Positions 9,016-19,088 of a DNA stretch of 64,000 bases are shown here, piece after piece. Below the pieces are notes generated by a model. That model saw only the letters and a list, made by a program, of their open reading frames with translations. It was not told the DNA's origin and made no database searches. This DNA is from Thereva unica (taxonomy: Eukaryota > Arthropoda > Insecta > Diptera > Therevidae): assembly GCA_949987705.1 (NCBI GenBank), contig OX465281.1:176466516-176530515 (forward strand). Direction: 5' to 3'. The translations under genes and the position numbers were made by a program. Within the stretch, counting starts at the first letter, position 1. Every line of letters begins with the position of its first letter.

Positions 9016-9630
9016 TGCCGTAGCGTATGGCTCTTGTCGGGACCCGTTGTGTCTCATTTCAATGTCCGAAGATACACCCATTAACCCTGAGTTGAACGAT
9101 GATAACGCCGACCACCTTTCATTATTCTCTTCTGAGATGATTACAGATGAAGATGGCAATATGAAAGAAGTGGAAATAGAAGAGTTAGAGAGATAATCAA
9201 TAAAATTATTTCATAACCTGTAACCTGTGGACTAGGCCTACTGGGGATACCATGCAAAAAGGCTGCTTAAGTTCTACTTCCAAGGTGGTGACGAAAAGAA
9301 TGCAGCGCGATGCTCGAGTTTTCTCAGCCCCATATCTCGAAAACTATTGATTCTACGTAAATTCTGTACAAGACAGTTTTATGCAGATTTGTCTAATGAA
9401 CAAAGTTTACTCAACCAAAATTTGCGTAAAGCCGATAATTTACGAGATATTTGCGAAAAACTGATTTTCGTGACCTTTGACCTCTAATATCTCAAGACGC
9501 GGACACGAGATTATATGTGACTTTTGACACATCATGTAAAATGCCAAAACAAAGCTTCATGCCAATTTTCAGCTTATTACCTCAAATTCCGAGGTTGACC
9601 CCTTTTTTTGCCTTATTTGACTGGACTATC
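9016..9630 (+). repeat. Inverted arm: paralogue-1 gene end and 3' tail on the plus strand
   Basis: This matches the reverse complement of 5139-5746 and 7243-7850 with scattered differences. Its coding part (to 9196) reads VAYGSCRDPLCLISMSEDTP and ends EVEIEELER, differing from the direct arms at a few residues. The non-coding part keeps the GACCTCTAATATCTCAAGAC tail and ends near ATTTGACTGGACTA. Palindromic spacing to the nearest direct arm is ~1.17 kb. Confidence 0.7.
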
Positions 9631-9967
9631 TCTTTTCAGAAAAGCTGTTTCTTCTGTTCCGCGTATATTTAGGCCCCTTTCTGCAGTTGTTAATCTGCTA
9701 GCAAAAGTACACGCATGTGAGTGACAAGAAAAACTTAAAAATTTTGATTTTTTGAAATAGTAAAATAAAAAGTGAGAGTGAAAAATGTACTAGTGGAATA
9801 TATAGAGGGAAAAAATTATTCCACAAAATCATTCCCTCAATACAGGAACAAAATTATTTATATATATATGTATTATATTTTATTATTTTATAGTTTTTTA
9901 TAGTCCCTTAAATTTTTTTAGTTAGGTAAATATAGATAATGGGTAGGGCAACAAAAATGCTTTACCC
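9631..9967. other. AT-rich non-coding stretch
   Basis: No gene, clear repeat or RNA is visible. A TATATATATATG run occurs near 9858. Confidence 0.5.
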
Positions 9968-10204
9968 ATGAGAAATAAGCGTAACCAAGAATCGGATGCC
10001 GATAAAGAGTGGCGGCTCCACATTGATAGGCGGATATACGTTACTAAACGTAAATGTGAGTCTCAAGAAGGTCTCGAGTTACGGCGTCTTAGAAAACGGA
10101 CGTACAAAAAGTCTAGATTATTCAGGGAATCTATTCCTGAAAGACAATATAGACTTGATGGAATTCTCGATCGCTTGCAAAATGAGACTCCGGAAGAACG
10201 ATGA
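9968..10204 (+). pseudogene. Helitron/Helentron N-terminal region fragment
   Basis: A 78-residue open frame starting with ATG is very rich in Arg and Lys. It repeats a pattern like ESxExRxxRLxxxR (for example ESIPERQYRLDGILDRL and ETPEER). The same style of N-terminus occurs in the Helitron at 42628-42879 (ETPEQSQVRRL) and at 19925. It is cut at about 10204, where non-LTR element A begins. By analogy I call it the start of a Helitron/Helentron protein; it is too low in complexity to be certain. Confidence 0.45.
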
Positions 10205-10987
10205 GTTTAGGTACATTTTCAATGATATCGCTCTTGATGTCATCTGTGTGTCAGAAACTTGGCTAAAGAACTATATCCCTGACACCCTAATTAATCTGAA
10301 TGGTTTTAAGGTATTTCGAAATGATCGCACTGATAGGATTGGTGGTGGTGTCGCTATATTTCTAAAAAGTTCAATTCATGTCAAATTAGTAACCCAGTCC
10401 GAAATTAATTCAGAAATTGAATATATTTTTGTCGAGGTTTGTTTAAATAAGAAAAAATGTCTGCTTGGTACTGTGTATAAACCGCCTCACGTATCTAATT
10501 TTGGTCCTCTTGAAGCAATTATTGCTGAAATTGGTCACCAATTTAATCATATAATAATTGGTGGTGATTTTAATGTAGATTTACTTGTCAATACTTCAAA
10601 TGCTAGTCAATTTAAAGACCTCCTACAATCCTTTGATTTGCACGTTGTGAACTCTATTCCGACCCACTTTACGAAAACCTCATCCACGCTCTTAGACCTC
10701 TTTATTGTGAATGATCTTCAACTAGTTGAATTCAATAACCAAATCTCCCTTCCTTCCTTTTCCAAACATGATTTAATTTTTTTAATTTATAATCTTGGAA
10801 ATGTAGAAATCAGACCAAGTATCTTTTCTTATCGCGACTTTTCTCATGTTAATCACGATTGTATGTACGCCGAAGCTGTTGAATTAAATTGGGATCTTAT
10901 TTATTCAATTACATCTATAGATGATAAAGTTGTTTTCTTAGAATGTTTGGTGAAGTACCTTTTTGATAAATTTATACCCTTGAAGAC
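10205..10987 (+). pseudogene. Element A endonuclease domain
   Basis: EEP-type endonuclease of a non-LTR element. It shows ICVSETWLK, FRNDRTDRIGGGVAIFLK, GTVYKPP, IIIGGDFNVDLL, STLLDLFIVND and SFSKHDLIF (the SDH-type final motif as SKHD). The frame ends at the element B insertion right after FIPLKT. The N-terminal catalytic asparagine block is missing, so the copy is 5'-truncated and inactive. Confidence 0.75.
10983..10987. repeat. Target-site duplication of element B (AAGAC)
   Basis: AAGAC at 10983-10987 recurs at 16077-16081. Collapsing the two copies restores the reading frame of element A across the junction (…PLKTKRIINP…), which fixes both ends of element B. Confidence 0.7.
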
Positions 10988-11544
10988 TGACGTCTGACGT
11001 TCGTCCCGACGGTGTGTTTGCCGGTAGTGTCTGTTTTTGTTTTTGCAATATTTGTGTTTTTTCGCTGTGTTTTATAATTTTTTTAACTTTATAGTGATCA
11101 TTAGACAACATTTTTGGTATTTTTAATTTTTGTTTGGTGATTTTTTTAACTGGGGTTTTTGTTCCTGCTGTGCTAGTGATTTTTATTTGTTTTTGTTGTT
11201 GTTTTTTCCTGTCAATCTTGACAGCAGTTTTGTGGTTAGTAGCTTCTTTCCGCAATTTTTTTTTCCCCGCTCTTGCCCATATATAAGAAAAAATAGGAAA
11301 ATAATTAAAATAATAATTAATAATTTAATTTCATTATTTTCCTGTGAAAAAGTTGGTGCATAACCTTTTACTCTATTTACTTTGGTGATAACATTCACCT
11401 AAGGTTATGCAACGTTTTTTTAAACCCGTGGATTGCTTCTCAAACTGAAAAATTTTTATTATCAGATTTAGCAATTTCTATTATCTGCAGTTTATTTTCG
11501 CTTTCTCGTCCTGGAAATTATTTTTGACCACCTTACTTTTTCCA
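10988..11544 (+). promoter_or_regulatory. Element B 5' UTR and presumed internal promoter
   Basis: 557 bp between the target duplication and the ORF1 ATG, rich in T-runs on the plus strand. Full-length LINEs of this group carry an internal promoter here; I see no unmistakable motif, so the promoter role is inferred from position. Confidence 0.4.
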
Positions 11545-12927
11545 ATGGCGGGTCCCCAGTTTTGTAAGCTGTGTTCTTTGGAAATCGTCCAAGACGGAAT
11601 TTCCTGTGATGGTGTATGTGGTGGCGTTTTCCACCTTACCTGCCTCAACGTTCGAGTTAGTGGCAAAGCTTCGGCTCCTAGAGGGTCAACTTGCACTGAA
11701 TGCTCCGACATTCAACCCTGCCACGTCCTGAGACTTATGAAAGAGATCTCTGATGTCTTCCTTGATAGTCATGAGAAAGTCATGGGACGTCTAAATTCTT
11801 TCTCTGGAAATATCCCACATTTTCAGATGTTAACCGATGATGTCCAGTCGATCAACGCCCGGCTCGATACATTGACCGCCACCCTTGCTTCTGTTGCGAC
11901 CAACTCGGGTACCCTTATAAATAAATTCCAAGAATTTTCGTCCCGGGTTGCAACGGTCTTTGACTCGATCGACGACATACATTCGGCGATCCTCAATCCT
12001 GTCGCTACTTCCTCCTGCACTGTTAACTCCTTAGCTCCTCTTTTTCCGATATTAGATGACATCAAAAGGAGTACGAAACGTGTTCGGGCGGATATGGAAC
12101 CGCTGTCTATAGCAGTGTTACAAAATCACAATGTCCTGAGTTCCCTATCCGTAAAATTAGAAAGCGTCAGCGATAGAATAAACTCCCCCTCAACGTTGAC
12201 AGTATCTGCTGGCGCCCTGCAGGTAGGGGAGCAGCTTCTCCCTGCACCCTGCCCCACGGCTGTTCCTCCAACGGAGGATGACGCAGCTACTTTAAACCTC
12301 ACAGCCTTAAACGACCCGACCAAAATACTTGAGCAAGCCCCTTCGGTGGTGGCTGCATCCAGTCTGGCTCCTAACAACCCGAAAACCCGTAGAAAGCATG
12401 GTAAACGCAGACGCAGTTGTAAAGTCAACGCTGCGGATGCCGCCCCTGCTAACCCCTCTACTAGTCCGTCTGTCCCCACCCCCTCATTCGCAATGGGCTC
12501 AGACTATACCCCAGAAGCGGATCCGGCAACTACTTCTTCTGTTTATGTCATTGAACCGTCGGGCACAGGGGATACTGAGTCTTCGGACACCTGCGCCAAT
12601 TTGATAACGGTACCCAGACCGCGAAATATTTTCATTTCCCGTTTCTCTCCTGAAACCACGTGCGAGGCAATTAAAGAATACCTTAGGGCTAAAGCTATTA
12701 ATCCTGCTACAGTTTCCTGCAGGAAGATCAGCAATGTTTCCAAACCGGTTGCGTCTTTCGTCCTGACTGCACCGCCCAACACCGCTGAAAAGCTTTTAGA
12801 CTCGACGTTCTGGCCTCCTGGTGCCTTTTCAAAGTGTTTTATTCCTCGCACGCGTGTACAGCGTATTTCTGACACTTTACAGGTTTCAAAAAACTTAAGA
12901 CGCTTTCCCTCTACTACCAAAACGTGA
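11545..12927 (+). CDS. Element B ORF1 protein (PHD-finger, RNA-binding type)
   Basis: A 460-residue protein from the ATG at 11545; upstream in-frame codons are not ATG. Residues ~7-55 form a PHD-type C4HC3 zinc finger: FCKLCSLE, GISCDGVCGGVFHLTC, STCTECSD. A long Ser/Thr-rich middle follows, then a basic patch (KTRRKHGKRRRSCK), and a C-terminal RRM-like segment beginning NIFISRFSPETTCEAIKEYL. PHD-containing ORF1 proteins are known in Jockey/CR1-group LINEs and act as nucleic-acid chaperones of the ribonucleoprotein. The stop TGA (12925-12927) lies inside ORF2. Confidence 0.8.
   Translation: MAGPQFCKLCSLEIVQDGISCDGVCGGVFHLTCLNVRVSGKASAPRGSTCTECSDIQPCHVLRLMKEISDVFLDSHEKVMGRLNSFSGNIPHFQMLTDDVQSINARLDTLTATLASVATNSGTLINKFQEFSSRVATVFDSIDDIHSAILNPVATSSCTVNSLAPLFPILDDIKRSTKRVRADMEPLSIAVLQNHNVLSSLSVKLESVSDRINSPSTLTVSAGALQVGEQLLPAPCPTAVPPTEDDAATLNLTALNDPTKILEQAPSVVAASSLAPNNPKTRRKHGKRRRSCKVNAADAAPANPSTSPSVPTPSFAMGSDYTPEADPATTSSVYVIEPSGTGDTESSDTCANLITVPRPRNIFISRFSPETTCEAIKEYLRAKAINPATVSCRKISNVSKPVASFVLTAPPNTAEKLLDSTFWPPGAFSKCFIPRTRVQRISDTLQVSKNLRRFPSTTKT
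12888..12894 (+). promoter_or_regulatory. -1 programmed frameshift heptamer A_AAA_AAC (element B)
   Basis: In the ORF1 frame the codons are tcA-AAA-AAC, the canonical X_XXY_YYZ heptamer. ORF2 is exactly in the -1 frame: after a slip the next codons give LKTLSLYYQNVRG, the standard start of the endonuclease domain. A possible stem lies ~10 nt downstream: TTCCCTC (12905-12911) with GAGGGGAA (12926-12933, one bulged G). ORF2 has no ATG before the endonuclease motifs, which fits frameshift expression. Confidence 0.7.
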
Positions 12928-15782
12928 GGGGAATCAGATCCAAAACCCAAGATGTGTTTCTGTCGACTTCGGCCAGCGATTTCGATATAATCGCTTTTAC
13001 AGAAACATGGCTATACAGTGGGATTCTTAATGCCGAACTTTTCGACTCTTCTTTCCAAGTTTTTCGGAGGGATAGATATATTGACTCGGAGGCTCGTGGA
13101 GGTGGTGTACTACTTGCATGTAGTAACCTTCTCAACTGTTGCTTAATAACGCTTCCTGATTTTTCCAATACTTTAGACATTGAGGTCCTCGCTCTCAAAG
13201 TCTCCCTTGTTCATAACAACTTATTTTTAATCTGCTGTTACATCCCACCAGATATGTTTAGCACTCTTGACGATAGAGGTCAAAACCTCTATGATATTCT
13301 AATCGCTTGCATAAATCATATCCAAGATATGATGGATTCCAAAGATGAACTCCTACTTGTGGGTGATTTTAACTTACCCAATGTTAAATGGGTATCTTAC
13401 GATGATGACGATAACTACCTTCCTGGAAACAACCTTAACTCTAGGGAATCCAACTTTCTGAATTCCTTATTTTCCTGCGGCTTGTGCCAAATGAGCGGTG
13501 TGAATAATATTTTAGGAAGGCGGTTAGATCTTGTATTCTTTTCCGACTCAGACAACATGAATGTTGAGCCTAGCTCAATTGTCTTGTCACCTGTCGATAA
13601 TTATCACCCTCCTCTCCTACTGAGCTATTGTTCTGTCTTTAACAATAAGCCAATCCCAGAGGAGACAACCTTTACCTTTAACTTTAAAAAAGCCAACCTT
13701 GAGGAACTCTCATCCAAGCTCGCTTCGGTCGATTTCACTTGGTTGCTCTCACCTAATGAGTTGGATGTCGATGTAGCCAGATTTTACTCCATCCTGTATG
13801 AAACCTTCGCATCCTGTGTACCTATCGAACCGTTAAAATCGCCCAGATCATCCCCACCGTGGTACAACAACGAGTTGAGACGTACCAAAAACCTGAAGAA
13901 TAAACTCTGGAAAACCTACCTGAAGAAGAAAGACACTGCGAGTTTCGATGCATTTCTCAATTGCTATGACCAATTTCATGCTCTCTCCGAAACCCTCTAT
14001 AAAGAGTACCTCAGAAACATGGAAGGTAAAGTGTATGGTGATCCCAGAGCATTCTTTCAATTTATCAACACAAAGAAAAAAGTTGATAATTACCCTTACA
14101 CCATGCAATACGAGAACTCCCTTAGTTCTAATCCAGCCGAAATTTGTGAAAATTTTGCATCGTTCTTCCTCAAATCTTTCTCGTCCTCTGTTTTCCAACC
14201 AGATGAAGACAATTTTCGACATATCAATGCAATCCAAACGGCTCAAAACTTTTCCCTGTCTATAACCAGGGATGATATCTCGAAACATATAAATGAACTT
14301 CCACAAGATTTTTCGTCCGGCCCTGATGGAGTCCCTCCAGCTGTTCTAAAATCCTGTGCAGGGGCCCTACTGTCTCCTCTTCTATGTTTATTTCAAAAAT
14401 CCCTAAATAAAGGGCGCTTCCCAACCTTATGGAAGAACTCTTTTATAATACCTGTCCATAAGAAAGGCTGTAAAAACGAAATATCTAATTATAGGCCAAT
14501 TGCAAAGTTATCGTCTATACCAAAACTCTTCGAATCTATTATTTATTCTGCTATCGCCCCTATCTGCAAGAGGCTTATTTCAACAAACCAACATGGTTTT
14601 CTTGCAGCCCGTTCCACTACTACTAATTTACTGGAGTTCTCTTCACACACAATTAGAGGCTTTGTCACTGGCTGCCAAACTGACTGTGTCTATACAGATT
14701 TTAGTAAGGCTTTCGACAAGCTCTCCCACTCTATTATAGCTCTTAAACTAAAGAAATTAGGATTTCCTCATGCCCTTGTGGGTTGGTTCCAGTCGTACTT
14801 AGCCGATAGAACCTACCAGGTTCTATTCCGCGGAGTCAAATCGAAGAACATCAAAGCGTCCTCTGGAGTCCCACAAGGCAGTCATCTTGGCCCTCTTCTT
14901 TTTATTTTATCAATTGACGATATTGTTACCCTGCTAAGGCACTGTAAAATCCTTATTTACGCTGATGACATCAAACTGTATCGCCACATAAGGAGTATAG
15001 AGGATTGCAAACTTCTGCAATCAGATCTAAACACCTTCTATTCTTGGTGTTCCAACAACAACCTTGTGCTTAATATTACTAAATGCGAGATCATGACTTT
15101 TTGTAGGAAACGTGGTGTTATAACTTTTGACTATACTCTCCTTGACAACAAGGTCTTCCGTACTGAATCTGTAATCGATCTTGGGGTTAGGTTAGAAAGT
15201 AAGTTGGATTTCTCCACCCACATCAATTATATCTCCTCCAAGGGCAATTCAGTCCTGGGATTTATAAAAAGATGGTCCAAAGAGTTCAACAACCCCCTCG
15301 TCACTAAACACCTGTACGTATCTTTGGTTAGGCCTTTGCTTGACTACGCTTCCCAGGTTTGGTCTCCTTACTATTCCTCCCATGTTAGTAGAATCGAATC
15401 GGTTCAAAGGAAGTTCGTCCGGTTTGCACTCAGCCACCTCCCGTGGGATGACCCACTCGCTCTTCCGCCTTATGAGAACAGACTTAAATTGCTCAACTTA
15501 AGCTCCCTCCATAAGCGCCGTGAGGTCGCTGACGTTATATTCGTTCATCGACTGATGAATGACAAAGTGGACTCTGGTTTCTTAAGAAACCGCGCGTCAT
15601 TTAGAGTGAATAACTACAACCTGAGAGGTGAACCTCTTTTGCACATTAACTCCTCTAACACCAATTATGGCATGTTCGAACCCGTTAATCGCATGCTTAT
15701 AAATACTAACAACAATAGGAGTGTGTTTAGCTTGCTAACCAGTGAAGTTGTCCTTAAAAGGACCCTTCTCAATGTGGCGTGA
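12895..15782 (+). CDS. Element B ORF2: endonuclease and reverse transcriptase
   Basis: Open for over 950 residues to TGA at 15780-15782. The endonuclease part has YYQNVRGIRSK, IIAFTETWL, FRRDR, GGGVLLACS, LLVGDFNLPN and VDNYHPPLLL. The RT part has FSSGPDGVPPAVLKSC, IIPVHKKG, NYRPIAKLSSIPKLFE, VYTDFSKAFDKLSH, SGVPQGSHLGPLLF and the catalytic IYADDIKLY. The protein nicks target DNA and primes reverse transcription from the nick. No stop or frameshift was seen. The start is best explained by -1 frameshifting from ORF1: the open frame reaches back only to 12873 and lacks an ATG there. Confidence 0.85.
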
Positions 15783-15959
15783 CTCTCTGCGTGCCTTACT
15801 CCCTTTTCAGTTTTGCACGCTTCTCTGTTTAATGTTTTTGATCTTTTATGTTTTAATATTTTATGTTTGCATGTCTCAGCTGAGCCACGGCAGTGGTAAA
15901 TATTTCTCAGCTCTGCTGGGAAGTGTGCCTTCTGTCTTAGAAGGGAAACTCTATATATG

Positions 15960-16002
<43 letters not shown>

Positions 16003-16076
16003 GTATGTATATATAGATTTTCATGCTTTGCTGTAAAGTGCGCCTTCTGTGCTAGAAGGGTTAACTCTTGCTTGTT
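15783..16076 (+). other. Element B 3' UTR with TA microsatellite and repeated hairpins
   Basis: CCTTCTGTCTTAGAAGG near 15930 and CCTTCTGTGCTAGAAGG near 16041 are two copies of a short hairpin, each followed by (A/T)ACTCT. They flank a TA/TATG microsatellite (about 15953-16015). Terminal hairpins are typical RT-recognition signals at LINE 3' ends; the duplication of the hairpin is unusual. Confidence 0.6.
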
Positions 16077-16081
16077 AAGAC

Positions 16082-17992
16082 CAAACGCATAATTAACCCT
16101 AGTTGCCCTTGGTTTACAGCTCGAATAGAAAACCTAATTTTGCAACGCAATTTAGCGTATAAACGATGGAGACGCTTTCGAACTTCTGATTGCTGGAGTC
16201 TTTATCGTATTCTGCGTAATCGTGTTAACTATGAAATTCGTTATTCCAAAACTCAATACCATCAAACTAAATTTGATATTAAATTACCAACTAAAAAGCT
16301 TTGGAATAACGTGAGGGACATTGGCCTAGGAAAATCTGAGACTCATGATATTGCCAGGGATTTAAATGAGCTTAATTGTGAGTTCGCTCAATCTAGTCGG
16401 AATCAGTATGTTGGTGTACATGATGAAGATCTTAGTCTTACCCACCTCATTGATAGAGATCCTTCTCAAGGGTTCTCATTTTCCAATGTTTCCCAGTATC
16501 AAGTATATGAGGCAGTGTTAAGTGTTAAATCCAACTCCGTGGGACTTGACGACATCCATCCTAAGTTTATAAAGATGATCCTACCATTGATACTTCCCTA
16601 CGTTACTCATATATTTAATTCAATAATATGGTCTTCCACTTTTCCTACTAAGTGGAAGTTGGCTAAAATAATCCCAATACCGAAAAAATCAGGCACGCAA
16701 GACTTTCGTCCGATCTCTATTCTTCCATTTTTCTCAAAAGTGTTTGAAAAACTTGCCCATGAACAAATATCTGAATTTATTGAAGGAAATAATCTTCTGT
16801 CATCGTATCAATCTGGATTTAGACCAAAACATAGTTGCAGCTCGGCGCTCCTCAAAACCACTGAGGATATTCGGCAGGCAATGGTTGACGATAAACTAAC
16901 TCTGCTGGTATTGTTGGATTTCTCCAAAGCGTTTGACAGAGTTAATCATGCTATGTTAGTGAATAAATTGCAATCTCTCTTTAATTTTTCCTATCACGCT
17001 TGTACACTTATCAAATCTTATCTAACAGATAGACGACAACGCGTGTGCTTCGGTGACAAAAAGTCTGACCTGATTGATATTATCAGTGGCGTCCCTCAAG
17101 GATCTACCCTTGGTCCCTTATTATTTTCAATGTTTATCAATGATCTTACTGGCGTTATTAGCTCTTGTCGATTTCACCTGTATGCTGACGATGTTCAATT
17201 ATACATTAGCAAGGTTAGAGATCAACTCGTTGAAGGTGTTCGACTCATGAACAATGACTTAAAGAAAATGTACAAATGGTCTATTGATAACCACCTTGAT
17301 CTTAATCCATCTAAGTCCAATGCAATTGTTTTTCATAAAAACCCGCTCGAGCTGTCTGCTTTCCCTAAAGTATATATGAACAACGTGGTTATTCCGTTTA
17401 ATAAATCTGTTAAAAAAACCTTGGTGTTATTTTTAATCATACTTTAACCTGGAGTAATCATATTAATAGTATTATCTCCAAGATATACGTGATACTTAGA
17501 AAATTATCCATATCTGCATCCTATACTCCTGCCTCAACTCGCGTTGCCCTAGTAAAAATACTTCTAATTCCTGTGCTAACGTTTGGATGTGAAATATTTT
17601 GCTCGTTAGATTGCAACACACTGAGAAAACTAAATGTAGCTTTTAACTCAGCCATTCGGTACTGCTTCATGCTTAGACGTTCTGATCACATTTCTGCATA
17701 TGTAGAATCTGTCTTGGGCTGTACTCTGCAAAAGTATATTAATTTTCGAACAATCATTTTTTTAAAGAAATTGATTTTATATCACAAGCCTCAATACTTA
17801 TTCGAAATATTAAATTTCTCGTCTTCTCAAAGAACGCTGAACCTACTAATACCCAGCTTTAATCACCGAACTACTGAAAAACAGTTCTTTTTTCATGCTA
17901 TCAGGCTTTGGAACACTCTGCCAATCAATATTAAGCGAAACAGCAGCATTCCTAGTTTTCGAAAACATCTTTTTATGCATATCCGCAGATGA
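16082..17992 (+). pseudogene. Element A reverse transcriptase and C-terminus, frameshifted
   Basis: Continues the element A protein after element B. It carries RIINPSCPWFT, NSVGLDDIHPKFIK, IIPIPKKSGTQDFRPISIL, LVLLDFSKAFDRVNHAM, SGVPQGSTLGPLLFSMFIND and the catalytic LYADDVQLY. A frameshift in the A-run at about 17411-17417 ends the first frame at 17447; the other frame carries on from NLGVIFNHTLTW to the C-terminus FRKHLFMHIRR at 17992. The catalytic core is intact but the copy is dead. Confidence 0.8.
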
Positions 17993-18276
17993 TCATGTAG
18001 TCCCCTAGTTTTTCTCTTTTAATTTAATGAAGTTTTATTTAGTTTTTTTTTATCTTTTAATTTAATTAAGTTTTTTTCTTTTTTCCTTTCACTATTTGTT
18101 TTTTATTCAAAATTAGTATTATATGTTCTTGATATCGTTTTTTTTTCATTCTTGTATCTCAATTATTTTATTATTATTATTATTATTATTTGTCTTTCCT
18201 TTTACCTACACATATTTATAAGTCCCTGTACTTAATTGTGTTGTTGTTATAATTAAATAAATAAATAAATAAAATA
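17993..18276 (+). other. Element A 3' UTR with ATT and TAAA microsatellites
   Basis: T-rich 3' UTR with an ATT run near 18167-18190 and a terminal (TAAA)n tail near 18250-18276. Short tandem tails in place of poly-A are common in this LINE group. Confidence 0.6.
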
Positions 18277-19088
18277 AACAAGTTAAGTGTATGGTGAATC
18301 TAGTCGGCGATCTATGACTGTGAATTTTTTCTCCTGGAGAATCGTGGAAGGGACCGATACCCGTGACTTAAGCTAATATAGCACGCTATGTAAACAAACC
18401 GAAGTTAACTGCTCAAGCGCCGAAAGAGAAGTGATGAACTTCTTCCTTTGCACGGGTTCCTTTTTCTAAATATACGCGACATACGTTGATACTATTAGTC
18501 TCTTTGATATTAGGTGTGTTTTTTAAACCTGTTCTGTCCTGGAACATTAAAAAAACGCAAGGAACATTTTAATTTTCATTTGCATAAATTACGGCTGTGG
18601 ACTTTTTAATTCTTTTACTATTTCATAAAAATCTCTATCAATTTTTCGCGTTTTTTATTCAGTAAACAAAGAATTTATTTTATTTGTCAACTGCCAATTT
18701 AAAAAACGTATAAGGGAAAAGGGAAAAGGGAAAGGACCCCGCACGTTTCTTATGGAAAATGACTTTCGGGTCAAATTGAACGAGTCTATGCTTTTTGGAT
18801 AGAGGAAGTCTCCCTGAACAAAAGTCTAAAAAAAAATTAAAAACTAGTTGGGATGTGGGTTCGACCCTTTCGGTCCACACGATCAACTTCCCAGTATGAT
18901 GGATGTTGAATATTATGATTGGATATTTCAATAATAAACGTAACAATAGGCAATATAGAAATATGCATAATACCGAGAATTTGTCACAATTGTTTATCAA
19001 TATTTTCGCTAAAATGTCAAACTTAATGTGAGCACTTACAAGATTAGGATGAAGAAAATGTATATAAAATTGATGTATTAATGTTTTT
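18277..19088. other. Unassigned non-coding stretch
   Basis: No coding signal that I trust. A GGGTTCGACCC box at about 18857 resembles an RNA polymerase III B box but no matching A box or fold was found. A purine run AAGGGAAAAGGGAAAAGGG lies near 18711. Confidence 0.5.

Larger units (their letters stand above)
10988..16076 (+). mobile_element. Full-length non-LTR element B (Jockey/CR1 group), apparently intact
   Basis: A 5,089-bp insertion with a 5' UTR (10988-11544), ORF1, ORF2 overlapping in the -1 frame, and a 3' UTR with a TA microsatellite and repeated hairpins. The 5' end starts TGACGTCTGACGTTCG and the 3' end finishes TTGCTTGTT with no poly-A. It is flanked by a 5-bp duplication. Both ORFs are open along their full expected lengths, so this is a candidate active copy. 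Confidence 0.85.
10205..18276 (+). mobile_element. Non-LTR element A (Jockey/CR1 group), interrupted by element B
   Basis: A 5'-truncated LINE: endonuclease (10205-10987), RT (16082-17447) and C-terminus (17448-17992), then a 3' UTR ending in (TAAA)n at about 18250-18276. Element B sits between endonuclease and RT, flanked by AAGAC. Element A resembles element C at 45434-54522 (same YADDVQLY RT, same order, 4-bp tail repeats). I did not find a clear target duplication for A. Confidence 0.75.

Noticed and set aside
11130..11363. Short Phe/Ser-rich ORF in the 5' UTR of element B
   Set aside because: T-rich low-complexity sequence; no family likeness and no start context.
12924..12926. GTG as the start codon of element B ORF2
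   Set aside because: Endonuclease motifs (YYQNV) begin upstream of it, and GTG initiation is not expected in a eukaryote; the -1 slip explains the frame.
18850..18890. tRNA or SINE around GGGTTCGACCC
   Set aside because: Only a B-box-like run; no A box, stem set or shared body found.
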